DNA of 64,000 nucleotides from Candidatus Eremiobacteraceae bacterium (GTDB lineage Bacteria; Vulcanimicrobiota; Vulcanimicrobiia; Eremiobacterales; Eremiobacteraceae). The stretch lies in the NCBI GenBank assembly GCA_035710745.1, contig DASTCX010000025.1, positions 1 to 64,000 on the forward strand. Direction: 5' to 3'. Numbering within the stretch: the first letter of the stretch is position 1; every line of letters begins with the position of its first letter. Both the position numbers and the translations under genes were made by a program. The notes below the pieces were generated by a model, which searched no databases, was not told where the DNA came from, and saw nothing but the letters and a program-made list of their open reading frames with translations. This document shows positions 42,058-51,013 of the stretch, piece after piece.

Positions 42058-43539
42058 CTACAATATGTCGTCTTGGAACTCGTAGTCGAGATGGAACACG
42101 CGCATCGGAAAATACGCCGTGTCATGACGCGGCGCGAATTTCGTCTTCATCGCCGCGGTAAGCGCGGCGTTGTCGAGGTCCTCACTCTTCGATGATGATA
42201 CGACGAGCGCCCCAGCGACGGCGCCGGAATCGTTGACGACGACGTCGATGCCGACTCCCCCGGTGACGTCGGCTGCGAGACTTGCTGCCGGATATAAAGG
42301 GTACGACTCGACGAGCGGCGCTTCGAAGCGGCGCGTCTCGACGCGAACGGTCGGCATCGGAAACTTGAGAACGCGTGGGAGCGCACCGGCCGCATCCGGC
42401 CGATCGATGAGCTCGTAGTACGTGCCGCATTGCTGTTGGCTGCCATCAGCATATTTCACGCTTGCGACCCAAAACTTGAGCGGATCGTCTCCTGTCCATG
42501 GCATCGTGGCGGTGATTCCTGCCTCCCCTTCCTTGTCGAGCGGCGGAACCGTGATGGAGTCCCACGGCACGATCACGGTTGCGAGGCCAGCATCGTAGAA
42601 CTCGACGGTGGCCGAGACGATGTCTACACGCTTCGCCGTGAAGCTCATCTCGTACCAATCGGGTCCCCCTTTTGGCCCAACGTTGACGAGCACCATTTTC
42701 GTTACGTTGAGGGGACAACTCGGTTTCGGCGGCGATAGCGCAGGACCGCCGTCCACGCGGAACGTGTAGACGATGAGGTAGTCCAGAGAAATCGCGACTC
42801 CATCTCTCGTCGCGGGCTTGAATGTCGAGCGCTGTGCGGCATCGAGCGCGGCAAGATCGATGTCATCGTCCTGCGACGACTCCCAGATCATTGCGCGCGA
42901 AGTCTGGCCGTCGGGCGCGACCGTGATGCGTATGGTGACGTCTCCTTGCACGCCCGCATCTCTCTCGGCGGCCGGATACGTCGGCTCAACTCTGTTCTTG
43001 AAACTGGCGTCCGTCAAGGTATGATCGATGGTCGAAGTGGTGGCGATGGCACCATTGAACGGATGTTTCTGCGCGTTGAGCACTTCAAACCCCCACGGAT
43101 TATTGTCAGTCGCGTTGAGTTCGACTTGTTGGCCGACGCACGGCGCCGGACTCTGACCAGGTGCCGGCGACACCGCGTCGACCGATGCGGCGACGATGTC
43201 GGCCTTTCGCCGGTCGAACGCGCCGAATGCGCTCGGCACGTCGCCCTTGTACGCCGGTTGCTTAATCGTCACGTCGGTCCACGGCAGCTTGAAGGAGCTC
43301 CCATTGGACAGCTTGACTGACAGCTCTGCGTTCGTTCCGGTTTGAGGGTCGCCATTCAATCGCACGGCATACGAAACGAAGTCGTGCGCGGAAGATTGCG
43401 CACCGAAGACGACCGACCGCAGCTGAAGAGAGCAATCGGCGGCTGTCGCCCGGATCGGCACAAGACTGAGTGCGACCACCACTGCGGCGATGATCATCCG
43501 CACCGATGCGCCCATACGGTAGTTAGATATCTTGCTCAC
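42058..43539 (-). CDS. Secreted protein with two TonB-type C-terminal domains
   Basis: This 493-residue protein has a signal peptide (MIIAAVVVALSLVPIRATAA, preceded by ~14 residues). Two TonB_C-like modules are visible: VEPTYPAAERDAGVQGDVTI with FKPATRDG in the middle (~190-265), and YPLYPAASLAADVTGGVGID with AAMKTKFAPRHD at the end (~410-490). Between them lies a beta-rich region with paired cysteines. There is no TonB-like membrane anchor, so it is a stand-alone periplasmic protein. Its start overlaps the stop of the upstream small gene, so the two are coupled. Confidence 0.75.
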   Translation of the reverse strand: MSKISNYRMGASVRMIIAAVVVALSLVPIRATAADCSLQLRSVVFGAQSSAHDFVSYAVRLNGDPQTGTNAELSVKLSNGSSFKLPWTDVTIKQPAYKGDVPSAFGAFDRRKADIVAASVDAVSPAPGQSPAPCVGQQVELNATDNNPWGFEVLNAQKHPFNGAIATTSTIDHTLTDASFKNRVEPTYPAAERDAGVQGDVTIRITVAPDGQTSRAMIWESSQDDDIDLAALDAAQRSTFKPATRDGVAISLDYLIVYTFRVDGGPALSPPKPSCPLNVTKMVLVNVGPKGGPDWYEMSFTAKRVDIVSATVEFYDAGLATVIVPWDSITVPPLDKEGEAGITATMPWTGDDPLKFWVASVKYADGSQQQCGTYYELIDRPDAAGALPRVLKFPMPTVRVETRRFEAPLVESYPLYPAASLAADVTGGVGIDVVVNDSGAVAGALVVSSSKSEDLDNAALTAAMKTKFAPRHDTAYFPMRVFHLDYEFQDDIL

Positions 43540-43814
43540 GGCACGATGACCGGTGACGACCTGTGATGCGTCACGACTTCGTCGAGCTTCGTATCCGGTG
43601 CGGAGTTGCCGTGGATCACGAACTCCGCTCCCGTCACATCCGGCTCGACGTCAAGCGTGACGCGATACATCGTCTCCTTGCCGGACAGCCCGTGACCGGC
43701 GGCCGAAAACGCGGCTATCGAAGCCGAACATTCCTCGGCCCGCGAAGTCTGCGGTGAGAGCGCTAGTGCCAATGCGACGAAGGCGATGGATGATAGCAGC
43801 GATCTTACAAGCAC
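43536..43814 (-). CDS. Small secreted protein upstream of the TonB-domain protein
   Basis: From the GTG at 43814 (RBS GAGGAG 6 bases upstream) this gene encodes 92 residues. The signal peptide is LLSSIAFVALALALSPQTSR, followed by a beta-like mature part (ETMYRVTLDVEPDVTGAEFV). Its mature N-terminus resembles that of the downstream protein (both have SxLQ/SIAxx after a Cys-containing start), so it may be a truncated paralog of that protein's first domain; this is inference. It overlaps the downstream start by 4 bases. Confidence 0.55.
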   Translation of the reverse strand: MLVRSLLSSIAFVALALALSPQTSRAEECSASIAAFSAAGHGLSGKETMYRVTLDVEPDVTGAEFVIHGNSAPDTKLDEVVTHHRSSPVIVP

Positions 43815-43872
43815 CTGATGCTCCTCGATGCGAGCGCAGGCGCTCGCGAACACCTCCGGGAATCACCGACGC

Positions 43873-44865
43873 GTGACGACGGCCGCCGCTTCGACAGAAA
43901 GCGAACGGAAAGGAATCGACCTCGCGAAGCGCGTTCTCAACGGAGACTGGCGCGCACTCGCACGCTCCATTTCGCTCATCGAGAACGACGACCCCGCTGC
44001 CGCCGCGCTCGTCGCGATGCTCTACCCGAGGACCGGTCACGCGCAGGTCATCGGCGTCACGGGACCACCCGGCGCCGGGAAAAGCACGCTCGTCGACGTC
44101 CTCGCCGCGCTCATACGTAAGGAAGAGCGGACGGTCGGTATCGTCGCTGTCGATCCATCGAGTCCGTTCACCGGCGGCGCGGTGCTCGGCGACCGTGTTC
44201 GGATGCAGCGTCACGCCGGCGATCCCGGCGTCTTCATCAGAAGCATGGCTTCACGCCGCAGCGCCGGCGGCCTCGCTCCGGCGACGCGCGACGTCGTCCG
44301 CGCACTCGATGCGTTCGGCCGCGACATTATCCTCGTCGAGACGGTCGGCGTCGGCCAGATCGAGCTCGAGATCATGAAGGTCGCCGACACCGTCGTCGTC
44401 GTGACCGTTCCCGGCCTCGGTGACGGCGTCCAGACGATCAAAGCCGGCCTGCTCGAGATCGCCGACTGCTTCGTCGTCAACATGGCCGATAGGCCGGGCG
44501 CGCATCAGACGGTCGCGGACCTTAAGATCATGCTGACGCTCGGCGGCGCCGAGGAGCGGCGACGCCGCTGGAAGCCGCCCGTCCTAGAGACGATCGCGAC
44601 CGAAGGCGTCGGCATCGACAAGCTCTGGATCGCATGTCAGCAGCACCATCAAGTGCTCGAGGCCGACGAACGGATGGGGCGCTCGCACGACCGCCTTCGC
44701 GATGAAGTGGTCGAGGCGGTGCAGCGCCGGATAGGCGCCTACGTCGCCGGGCAATTGTCGAGCGACGGCTCAATGGAGCCCGTCCTCGCGGCGGTGCTGC
44801 GCCGCGAAATCGATCCGCGCGCGGCCGCCGATCGCATCGTCGCTCAGCATCTCAAAGCGGAATAA
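43873..44865 (+). CDS. MeaB/ArgK-type P-loop GTPase (methylmalonyl-CoA mutase chaperone family)
   Basis: This protein of ~330 residues has Walker A GVTGPPGAGKSTLVDVLAAL, switch regions RSMASRRSAGGLAPAT, a Walker B-like ILVETVGVGQIELEIM and the base-recognition motif VVNMADRPGAHQTV. The last has Met where the family has Lys (NKAD). A helical dimerisation arm ends the protein. MeaB protects adenosylcobalamin-dependent mutases, yet no mutase gene is present in the window. The start may be GTG 43873 or the ATG 45 bases upstream; neither has a strong RBS. Confidence 0.87.
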   Translation: MTTAAASTESERKGIDLAKRVLNGDWRALARSISLIENDDPAAAALVAMLYPRTGHAQVIGVTGPPGAGKSTLVDVLAALIRKEERTVGIVAVDPSSPFTGGAVLGDRVRMQRHAGDPGVFIRSMASRRSAGGLAPATRDVVRALDAFGRDIILVETVGVGQIELEIMKVADTVVVVTVPGLGDGVQTIKAGLLEIADCFVVNMADRPGAHQTVADLKIMLTLGGAEERRRRWKPPVLETIATEGVGIDKLWIACQQHHQVLEADERMGRSHDRLRDEVVEAVQRRIGAYVAGQLSSDGSMEPVLAAVLRREIDPRAAADRIVAQHLKAE

Positions 44866-44886
44866 AGAAGCCTCGCGAACTGCTTA

Positions 44887-44920
44887 GGCCGCGGCGGTCG
44901 AGCTAAAGCTCGACCGCTAC
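44887..44920 (-). repeat. Class I REP downstream of the MeaB gene
   Basis: GGCCGCGGCGGTCGAGCTAA followed by AGCTCGACCGCTAC, an exact copy of the inverted elements right of the RAYT gene. It lies 21 bases after the MeaB stop. Confidence 0.95.
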
Positions 44921-45077
44921 AGGAGCCATGTGTTCCGCTAGGCGGAAAGATGATTCCACCGGGCAACATTGGTAATAAAGTTTCACGCGCATTACTAGTG
45001 GATAGAATAAACTTACCTTAGAGCGCCGCGACCTATCCGGCGACTGAATCCAAGGCACCAAGAGAGCGAGGGCGACC

Positions 45078-45254
45078 ATGGACAGGACGAAGATACAAAA
45101 CGACGAGTTGACCGACGCCGACGTCTTACGCGTCGATCCGGTGCACGAATACGAGCGGCGCTACCACATGCGCGAAGTCTCGGAAAGCATACTGTCGCGC
45201 GTGGGCGACGATTCGGATCCGCGAGTCGCTCAGGGACGGCCGACCGGTCCCTGA
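45078..45254 (+). CDS. Small acidic protein gene, 58 residues, with own terminator
   Basis: ATG 45078 is preceded by GAGCGAGGGCGACC (RBS GCGAGGG). The product begins MDRTKIQNDELTDADVLRVD and ends RVAQGRPTGP. It is highly charged (VHEYERRYHMREVSESILSR) with no cysteine or membrane segment and is predicted mostly helical. Upstream is an AT-rich stretch with TAGAAT (45003-45008) as a possible -10. A perfect 13-bp hairpin terminator follows 23 bases after the stop. Independent promoter, RBS and terminator make it a convincing stand-alone gene of unknown role. Confidence 0.65.
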   Translation: MDRTKIQNDELTDADVLRVDPVHEYERRYHMREVSESILSRVGDDSDPRVAQGRPTGP

Positions 45255-45277
45255 CATCTGTAACGGTGGTCCTCAAA

Positions 45278-45315
45278 GACGCGCCGAGCACGGACTGCTC
45301 GGCGCGTCGCTATTT
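45278..45315 (+). terminator. Strong intrinsic terminator of the 58-residue gene
   Basis: GACGCGCCGAGCA (45278-45290) pairs perfectly with TGCTCGGCGCGTC (45296-45308) around the loop CGGAC, then GCTATTTTC follows. It is the longest perfect hairpin I noted in the window, and also lies just beyond the 3' end of the convergent beta-CASP gene. Confidence 0.85.
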
Positions 45316-45336
45316 TCTGCTGTCCACCGAGGCCGA

Positions 45337-46710
45337 TCAGATCGTGACGGTTTTGCCTTGCACCGCCGGCTGAGCATTGAGGCCGTATTGCGCGCTTATC
45401 GCCTTGGCAAGCGAAGCCGCCGCGGGCGGATCAGCGTGGACGATGTAGACGTCCGGCTTGCTATGGAACTCGCCGAACCATCGGAGCAGCTCTGAGCGAT
45501 CGGCGTGCGCCGAGAATCCGTCGATGTGCGCTATCTGCGCGTTAACGTCGACCGGCACGCCGAACACCTTTACTTGCTTAGGGCCGCCGAGGAGCACCCG
45601 TCCGAGCGTGCCCGGTCCTTGGAAGCCGACGAAGCACACGGTGTCGTTCGCACGCGGAAGTCTGTTGCGCAGATAGTGGAGCACGCGCCCGCCGTTCGCC
45701 ATGCCGCTCGAAGAGATGACGATCGCGTCGCTCTTGATGTCGTTGATCTTCATCGAATCGGCCGCGCTCTGCGTGTTCGTGACGCCTTGCGCGCCGAGAC
45801 TCGTGTCCTTTGGCCCGAACCGTTCCTTAGGATTGAAGCGCATCGCTTCGGGATGACGCTCCATGATCGCATCGGCTTCGATGCCCATCGGGCTATCGAC
45901 ATAGACCTTCACCGCCGGAATCGCGGACGACCGTTGCAGCTGACCGATCGCGTAAAGTATCTCTTGCGTGCGCCCGACCGCGAATGACGGAATGACCAGC
46001 ACACCATGGCGCGCCATCGCCGCGACGATGACTTCGCCCAGGTCCGCTTGCGGATCGCTCGCCGGATGTAAGCGGTCGCCGTACGTCGACTCGCACAGCA
46101 CGACATCGCTTTCGGCGATCGGCGACGGATCGCATAGGAGCGGGCGGCCATACCGTCCGAGGTCGCCTGTGAACGTGAGCTTGCGAGTGTCGAACCAGAA
46201 CTCGGTGATCGCCGAACCGAGGATATGGCCGGCGTCGACGAGTCGGAAGCGGCAGCCGGCGATGTCCGGACGCATCTCACCGTACTCGACGGGACGGAAA
46301 GCTGCAGTCACCTTCGCGACGTCGTCGGCCGTGTAGAGCGCCTTCGTGTGAAGACCGCGGTCCGGGTGCTTGGCAGCGCGAAGCGCCTCTTCTTCTTGCA
46401 GGTGCGCGGAGTCGCGCAGGACGAGCCCGGCGACTTCCGCGGTCGCCGCCGTGCAATAGATCGGTCCTTTGAATCCTTGCTGCGCGAGTGCCGGCAGATA
46501 TCCGCAATGATCGAGATGACCGTGCGACAGGACGACCGCGTCGAGATGTTTCGGATCGACCGGAGGCGGCGTCCAGTTGCGCTCCTCGAGCTCGCGCAAA
46601 CCCTGGAACATGCCGCAGTCGAGCAGCACGCGTGCACCCGAGTCGGTCTCGAGCAGATGCTTGCTGCCGGTGACGACGCCGGCGGCACCGTAGAACGTCA
46701 GTCGCGCCAT
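45337..46710 (-). CDS. Beta-CASP metallo-beta-lactamase RNA nuclease (CPSF/Ysh1-like)
   Basis: This 457-residue enzyme opens with RLTFYGAAGVVTGSKHLLET and has metal motifs LDCGMFQG, LSHGHLDHCGYLPAL (HxHxDH), VDAGHILGSAITEF and LTFTGDLGRYGRPLL. The beta-CASP part shows CESTYGDRLH, GVLVIPSFAVGRTQEILYAI, VISSSGMANGGRVLHYLRN and GFSAHADRSELLRW. This matches bacterial homologues of the CPSF-73 mRNA nuclease, probably acting in RNA processing. The downstream TIGR00725-like gene lies only 3 bp upstream on the same strand. Confidence 0.92.
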   Translation of the reverse strand: MARLTFYGAAGVVTGSKHLLETDSGARVLLDCGMFQGLRELEERNWTPPPVDPKHLDAVVLSHGHLDHCGYLPALAQQGFKGPIYCTAATAEVAGLVLRDSAHLQEEEALRAAKHPDRGLHTKALYTADDVAKVTAAFRPVEYGEMRPDIAGCRFRLVDAGHILGSAITEFWFDTRKLTFTGDLGRYGRPLLCDPSPIAESDVVLCESTYGDRLHPASDPQADLGEVIVAAMARHGVLVIPSFAVGRTQEILYAIGQLQRSSAIPAVKVYVDSPMGIEADAIMERHPEAMRFNPKERFGPKDTSLGAQGVTNTQSAADSMKINDIKSDAIVISSSGMANGGRVLHYLRNRLPRANDTVCFVGFQGPGTLGRVLLGGPKQVKVFGVPVDVNAQIAHIDGFSAHADRSELLRWFGEFHSKPDVYIVHADPPAAASLAKAISAQYGLNAQPAVQGKTVTI

Positions 46711-46713
46711 CGG

Positions 46714-47409
46714 CTACGCTCCAGCCGAGTCGGCGACGAACGTCGACGGCCTGCGGAAGTGACCCGCGCGATATTGCTCGATGCAGAGCGTCACGAGGCG
46801 CTCGGGATCCTTTTCGAACAAGAGCTGCGACCCGGTCTGCTTGCCGAGCTTCGGCACGATCGTGTCGAGCTGGTCGGCCATCCCGCCCGATCCGGCGAGC
46901 ACGCCGATGAGCTTGCCTTCGTCGAACGCGATGCAGAATTCGCCGAGCGTACCCGAGCGGCCGCCGGCGATGATGACGATATCCGATGAATGGATGTTGT
47001 GCACTTCGCGGCCCATGAGACCGCTGCCGGTGTAGATGATGACGTCGTAGGCATCGACCGGTGATTCGTATTTCTTCACGTGCTCGCTGCGAGACAGCGC
47101 CGGTGAGATGCCGACCGACAGACCGCCGGCATCGCGCGTTCCGCGCGCGCTGTCGTACGGCAGACCCGGACACGCGCCGGTGATGAGCACGCAGCCCGCC
47201 TTTGCGACTGCGACGCCGAGCTGATAACAACGTTCGCGCACTTCAGGATCGAGCTCGCCGCCGGCGGAACCCATGATGCCGATGCTGCGGACGGTCGGGT
47301 CGCTTTCGGGGTCGTACGTCGGATCCGCATCGGGCGCGACGTCACCGGAATAGGGACGCAGCTCTTGACGCGCGGGGTTATCACCGTCTGAATACGTCTT
47401 ATTCGACAT
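46714..47409 (-). CDS. TIGR00725/LOG-like Rossmann protein (SLOG superfamily)
   Basis: This 231-residue protein has the GSAGGELDPEVRERCYQLG region and the nucleotide-binding VLITGACPGLPYDSARGTRD. The LOG-type motif is IIAGGRSGTLGEFCIAFDEG (GGxxGTxxE). LOG enzymes release cytokinins from nucleotides; TIGR00725 members are of unknown role and may bind nucleotides. The ATG at 47409 (MSNKTYSDGD) was chosen because it has a proper N-terminus. Its start is divergent from typA. Confidence 0.82.
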   Translation of the reverse strand: MSNKTYSDGDNPARQELRPYSGDVAPDADPTYDPESDPTVRSIGIMGSAGGELDPEVRERCYQLGVAVAKAGCVLITGACPGLPYDSARGTRDAGGLSVGISPALSRSEHVKKYESPVDAYDVIIYTGSGLMGREVHNIHSSDIVIIAGGRSGTLGEFCIAFDEGKLIGVLAGSGGMADQLDTIVPKLGKQTGSQLLFEKDPERLVTLCIEQYRAGHFRRPSTFVADSAGA

Positions 47410-47467
47410 GCGGCCCGGTTCGCGCCGGACCAGGCTTCTCCCCGCGCACGTCGTAGCAGTCAACGAT

Positions 47468-49297
47468 ATGCGCATCCGCTCCGATATCCGCAACATCGCG
47501 ATCGTCGCACACGTCGATCACGGCAAGACGACGCTCGTCGATGCGATGCTGCGGCAAGCCGGCATATTCCGCGACCCGTCGCAGGCGGGCGAGCTCATCA
47601 TGGATGTCAACCCGATCGAGCGCGAGCGCGGCATCACGATTCTCGCGAAGAACACCGGCATCGATTGGGCCGGCTACAAGATCAATATCGTCGACACGCC
47701 CGGGCACGCGGATTTCGGCGGTGAGGTCGAGCGCGTGCTCCAGATGGTCAACGGTGTGCTGCTGCTTGTCGACGCCGGAGAAGGGCCGTTGCCGCAGACG
47801 CGCTTCGTCTTGCGCAAGGCGCTCGAGCAAGATCTGCCGGTCGTGTGCGTCATCAACAAGATCGATCGCAAAGACGCGCGGCCCAAAGAAGTCCTCGATG
47901 AAGTGTTGGCGCTCTTCATTGACATCGGGTGTCAGGATCATCAGCTCGATTTCCCGGTCTTGTATGCGGTCGGGCGCGAGGGAACCGCGACGACCGACCT
48001 CGCTGTTCCCGGCACGGATCTCAAACCGCTGATGGACGCGATCCTCGAGCACGTCCCCGAGCCGCCCGGCGACGACGAGGGCCCGTTCCAGATGCTCGTC
48101 TCGAACATCGATCACAACGACTACGTCGGGCGGATCGCCGTCGGCCGCATATTCCGGGGCAAAGTGCACCCTGGCGATGCGATCGTCCGGCTCGGGCACG
48201 AGCTGCGGACCGATCATCGCGTCACGAAGATATTCGAATTCTACGGTCTGCAGCGCCGCGAACTGAGCGAAGCGAAAGCCGGCGACATCATCGCGCTTTC
48301 GGGAGTCGAAGGCGTCAATATCGCCGAGACGCTCGCGGATGCCACGTCGCCGGAGGCGGTCGACGCGGTGCTCGTCGACGAACCGACGGTCGTCGTCGAT
48401 TTCGTCGTGAACGCAAGTCCCTTCGCCGGGCGCGAAGGCAAGTATCTGACGAGCCGTCACATCAAGGAACGGCTCGAGCGCGAGCTCGAGAGCAACGTCG
48501 CGTTGCGCGTGACGCCGACCGCGTCGCCCGACACGTTCTCCGTGTCCGGACGCGGCGAGCTCCACCTCACCGTGCTCATCGAGACGATGCGGCGCGAAGG
48601 CTACGAACTCGCCGTCTCCAAACCGCAAGTCGTCGTCGTCGAGCGAGACGGCGTCAAGATGGAACCGGTCGAGTACGTCGTCGTCGACGTCGCCGACGAG
48701 TATTCCGGCGCCGCGATAGAGGCGCTCGGTCGCCGGCGCGCGACGATGCTCAACATGCTCCAGTACGGTTCGCGCCGGCGTCTCGAGTACACGATGCCGA
48801 CCCGCGCCATCTTCGGCTTGCGCAACGAGCTCATGACGTTGACGCGCGGCACCGCGATCATCAACCACACGTACTACGACCATCAACCGCTCGCGGGCGA
48901 CATCCCGCACCGTAATGTCGGCGCGCTCGTGAGCGCGGAGACGGGCGTGGCGACGGCCTACGCCCTTGACAACTTGCTCCCGCGCGGTACGTTCTTCATC
49001 TTCCCGCAGACCGAGGTCTACGAAGGCATGGTCGTCGGTCGTGCGAAGACGGAGGACGACGTCCTCGTCAACGTCTGCAAGGCCAAGAAGCTGACGAATA
49101 TGCGCGCGTCAGGCTCGGACGATGCGCCCAATCTGCCGCCGCCTGAGCTCATGTCGCTCGAACGAGCGCTCGAGTTCATCGAAGACGACGAGCTCATGGA
49201 AGTGACGCCGAAATCGATCCGTCTGCGCAAGCGCTTGCTGACGGACGACGCGCGTCGCAAGAGAAAGATCTCCACCCGCCAACGCGCAGTCCTCTAG
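47468..49297 (+). CDS. typA: Ribosome-associated translational GTPase TypA/BipA
   Basis: This 609-residue GTPase starts [20 protein letters not shown] and has the G motifs GKTTL, the switch I region [29 protein letters not shown] and NKIDR. Domain II carries [18 protein letters not shown]. The EF-G-like domains and the TypA-specific C-terminus ([20 protein letters not shown]) are complete. It assists 50S assembly and growth under stress. Length is as expected (~610). The ATG at 47468 has a CACGTCGTAGCAGTC leader without an obvious SD. Confidence 0.96.
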   Translation: MRIRSDIRNIAIVAHVDHGKTTLVDAMLRQAGIFRDPSQAGELIMDVNPIERERGITILAKNTGIDWAGYKINIVDTPGHADFGGEVERVLQMVNGVLLLVDAGEGPLPQTRFVLRKALEQDLPVVCVINKIDRKDARPKEVLDEVLALFIDIGCQDHQLDFPVLYAVGREGTATTDLAVPGTDLKPLMDAILEHVPEPPGDDEGPFQMLVSNIDHNDYVGRIAVGRIFRGKVHPGDAIVRLGHELRTDHRVTKIFEFYGLQRRELSEAKAGDIIALSGVEGVNIAETLADATSPEAVDAVLVDEPTVVVDFVVNASPFAGREGKYLTSRHIKERLERELESNVALRVTPTASPDTFSVSGRGELHLTVLIETMRREGYELAVSKPQVVVVERDGVKMEPVEYVVVDVADEYSGAAIEALGRRRATMLNMLQYGSRRRLEYTMPTRAIFGLRNELMTLTRGTAIINHTYYDHQPLAGDIPHRNVGALVSAETGVATAYALDNLLPRGTFFIFPQTEVYEGMVVGRAKTEDDVLVNVCKAKKLTNMRASGSDDAPNLPPPELMSLERALEFIEDDELMEVTPKSIRLRKRLLTDDARRKRKISTRQRAVL

Positions 49298-49321
49298 TTG
49301 CGGTCAAACGAAAATAATAAT

Positions 49322-49403
49322 GGAGCGGTCGACCTTTACGGTCGACCGCCGACAATCTTAATGGGTGAGACCGCGGCGGTCGACGATAAACGTCGACCGC
49401 TCC
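49322..49403. repeat. Two class I REPs after typA
   Basis: GGAGCGGTCGACCTTTACGG + TCGACCGCCGA at 49322-49352 and the inverted copy (ACCGCGGCGGTCGACGATAA + ACGTCGACCGCTCC) at 49370-49403. The pair lies between convergent typA and cupin genes. Confidence 0.92.
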
Positions 49404-49416
49404 CTTTCATACCCGT

Positions 49417-49905
49417 TTACTCTTCGCCGTCGTAGTAGTCGAGCGACTGCGGCGAGCTCGCGCGCACGATGGTGTCGCCGGGAATGGCCAGTGCCCACTT
49501 GCCGCTATCGGGATAGTAGCACGTCTCGTTGAACGGATTGTCCGCCACCATATAGAGGATCAAGTCGACATCGCCATCGTTGCCGACGACGTGCGCCTCT
49601 CCCGGTTTGAAGATGAATGCATCGCCTTGGACGATCGGCGTGGTTCCGCCATCGTCGCGCACGTAGCCGCTGCCTGTGATCACGTGGTAGAACTCCCATT
49701 GGTGCGAATGGGAATGATACGGCCACGGTAGCTTGCCGGGCGGAATGCGCTGGATCTCGACGTCGAACGGATGGCACTTGAAGGGATCGGTCGATTTCGG
49801 ATCGCGGCCGAGCGCTTCGGAGACCTGCTTGCCCGCGCCGGCGAACTTGCCTGAAGGCGACGACCACGTCAGCTCTTCAAGGCCGTTCGTGTTGACCTTT
49901 TTCAT
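49417..49905 (-). CDS. Cupin-domain protein
   Basis: This 162-residue single-domain cupin has motif 1 PYHSHSHQWEFYHVITGSGY with metal ligands His, His and Glu, and motif 2 in FKPGEAHVVGNDGDVDLIL with the last His. The role is metal-dependent; the substrate is unknown. It is 3 bp downstream of the VOC gene, so the two make a pair that may act on one small molecule. Confidence 0.85.
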   Translation of the reverse strand: MKKVNTNGLEELTWSSPSGKFAGAGKQVSEALGRDPKSTDPFKCHPFDVEIQRIPPGKLPWPYHSHSHQWEFYHVITGSGYVRDDGGTTPIVQGDAFIFKPGEAHVVGNDGDVDLILYMVADNPFNETCYYPDSGKWALAIPGDTIVRASSPQSLDYYDGEE

Positions 49906-49908
49906 AGG

Positions 49909-50310
49909 TTACGCGCCTTGGTAGACCACCTCGATGCGCAAGCCGCTCGGATCGCGCACCCATAAGGCATAGTAGTCTTCGCCGTACTCCGGCACGACGG
50001 CGGGCTCGTCGTCGATCTCCGCACCGAGCTCGTCGAGCAGCTTGGCACATTCGTCGACTTTCGCGCGCGAATCGGCGTTGAGCGCGAGGTGGTCGAAGCC
50101 GACGCGCCGCTCCGGCTCCCAAAGATCGTCGGCCGTGCTCTTGGCCTTGACGATGATGATCTCGAAGCCTTCGCGCTGATAGCCGAAGCTGTCGTCTTTC
50201 TCGAACACCGAGTCGAAGCCCAGTGCGGGCAGAAGCGCGCCGTAGAACTTCTTCGCGACGTTGAACGCGTCGGTGCCTATCTGCAGATGGTGGATCGGAT
50301 GGACTGGCAT
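49909..50310 (-). CDS. VOC/glyoxalase-fold protein
   Basis: This 133-residue protein has the beta-alpha-beta-beta-beta pattern of vicinal-oxygen-chelate enzymes: PIHHLQIGTDAFNVAKKFYG at the start, FEIIIVKAKSTADDLWEP, DHLALNADSRAKVDECAKLL and YYALWVRDPSGLRIEVVYQG at the end. The metal ligands may be the His in HHLQIG, the His in FDHLALN and the Glu in RIEVVY. The reaction is unknown. It starts the two-gene VOC-cupin unit. Confidence 0.88.
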   Translation of the reverse strand: MPVHPIHHLQIGTDAFNVAKKFYGALLPALGFDSVFEKDDSFGYQREGFEIIIVKAKSTADDLWEPERRVGFDHLALNADSRAKVDECAKLLDELGAEIDDEPAVVPEYGEDYYALWVRDPSGLRIEVVYQGA

Positions 50311-50475
50311 TCGCTTCCTTACGCTCGGTACGCCGTGTACAACAAGACAGCATCGCGGCGGCTCACGCGGCCACGTCTGCGCTAGTTGCGACGCGCCGTT
50401 CGCCCGTTTCCTGCCGGGTTAGGCCACATTTGCGGACATCGCTCGACGCTCGGCCGCAAAGGCAAGGAAGCCGAC

Positions 50476-50985
50476 GTGCACCAACGACTGCCGATGACGA
50501 TCGAGCGATACGCACACTCGTTGTGGCCGAATCACTTGCTCGACGCGATCGGCGCAGGTGCAGCGCAGTACGGCCTATATCTTTGTCTCGCGCTTTTCTG
50601 CGTCGCATGGTTTCGGTCGCGTCCGCGCGGTGCCGTGATACCGTTTATCGTCTGCGCCGCGCTGGCCGCCGGTCTGGTCTACGTCGCAGGCCTCGTGCAC
50701 GAAGAGCCGAGGCCGTTCGTCGTGCTCGGGGTGGCGCCGCTGATACCGCATGGAACGGACAACGCGTTCCCATCGGACCACTCAGCAGCGGCCGCGTACG
50801 CAGCGACGCTTGCCCTGTTCGTGGATCCGCCGGTGGGAGCTGCCGCGTGGCTGGTGACCGTCGCGCTCGGAGCGGGCCGCGTCTATTGCCTGCTCCACAC
50901 GCCGCTCGACGTCGTCGCCGGCTGGGTGATCGGCGGTGTACCTGCCGCTGTCGCAGTGATCTGGTGGAGGCGAGTCCGACGATAG
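50476..50985 (+). CDS. PAP2-family membrane phosphatase
   Basis: This 169-residue protein has several membrane segments and the PAP2 motifs LVHEEPRPFV (KxxxxxxRP-like), FPSDHSAAAAYAAT (PSGH-like, with SDH) and AGRVYCLLHTPLDVVAGWVI (SRxxxxxHxxxD-like). Such enzymes dephosphorylate undecaprenyl diphosphate or phosphatidic acid. An AAGGAAG RBS 5 bases before GTG 50476 supports that start over the ATG 18 bases on. The stop codon overlaps a class II palindrome. Confidence 0.85.
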   Translation: MHQRLPMTIERYAHSLWPNHLLDAIGAGAAQYGLYLCLALFCVAWFRSRPRGAVIPFIVCAALAAGLVYVAGLVHEEPRPFVVLGVAPLIPHGTDNAFPSDHSAAAAYAATLALFVDPPVGAAAWLVTVALGAGRVYCLLHTPLDVVAGWVIGGVPAAVAVIWWRRVRR

Positions 50986-51001
50986 CCGAGCTTCGCTCGG
51001 C
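50985..51001. repeat. Class II palindrome between PAP2 and sufU
   Basis: GCCGAGCTTCGCTCGGC, preceded by ATA and followed by ATACCACATCATTT. The extended flank is shared (in reverse) with the copy at 11876-11892 (AAATGTGGTAT before it), showing a conserved tail TACCACAT. It sits between convergent genes and could end both transcripts. Confidence 0.88.
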
Positions 51002-51013
51002 ATACCACATCAT

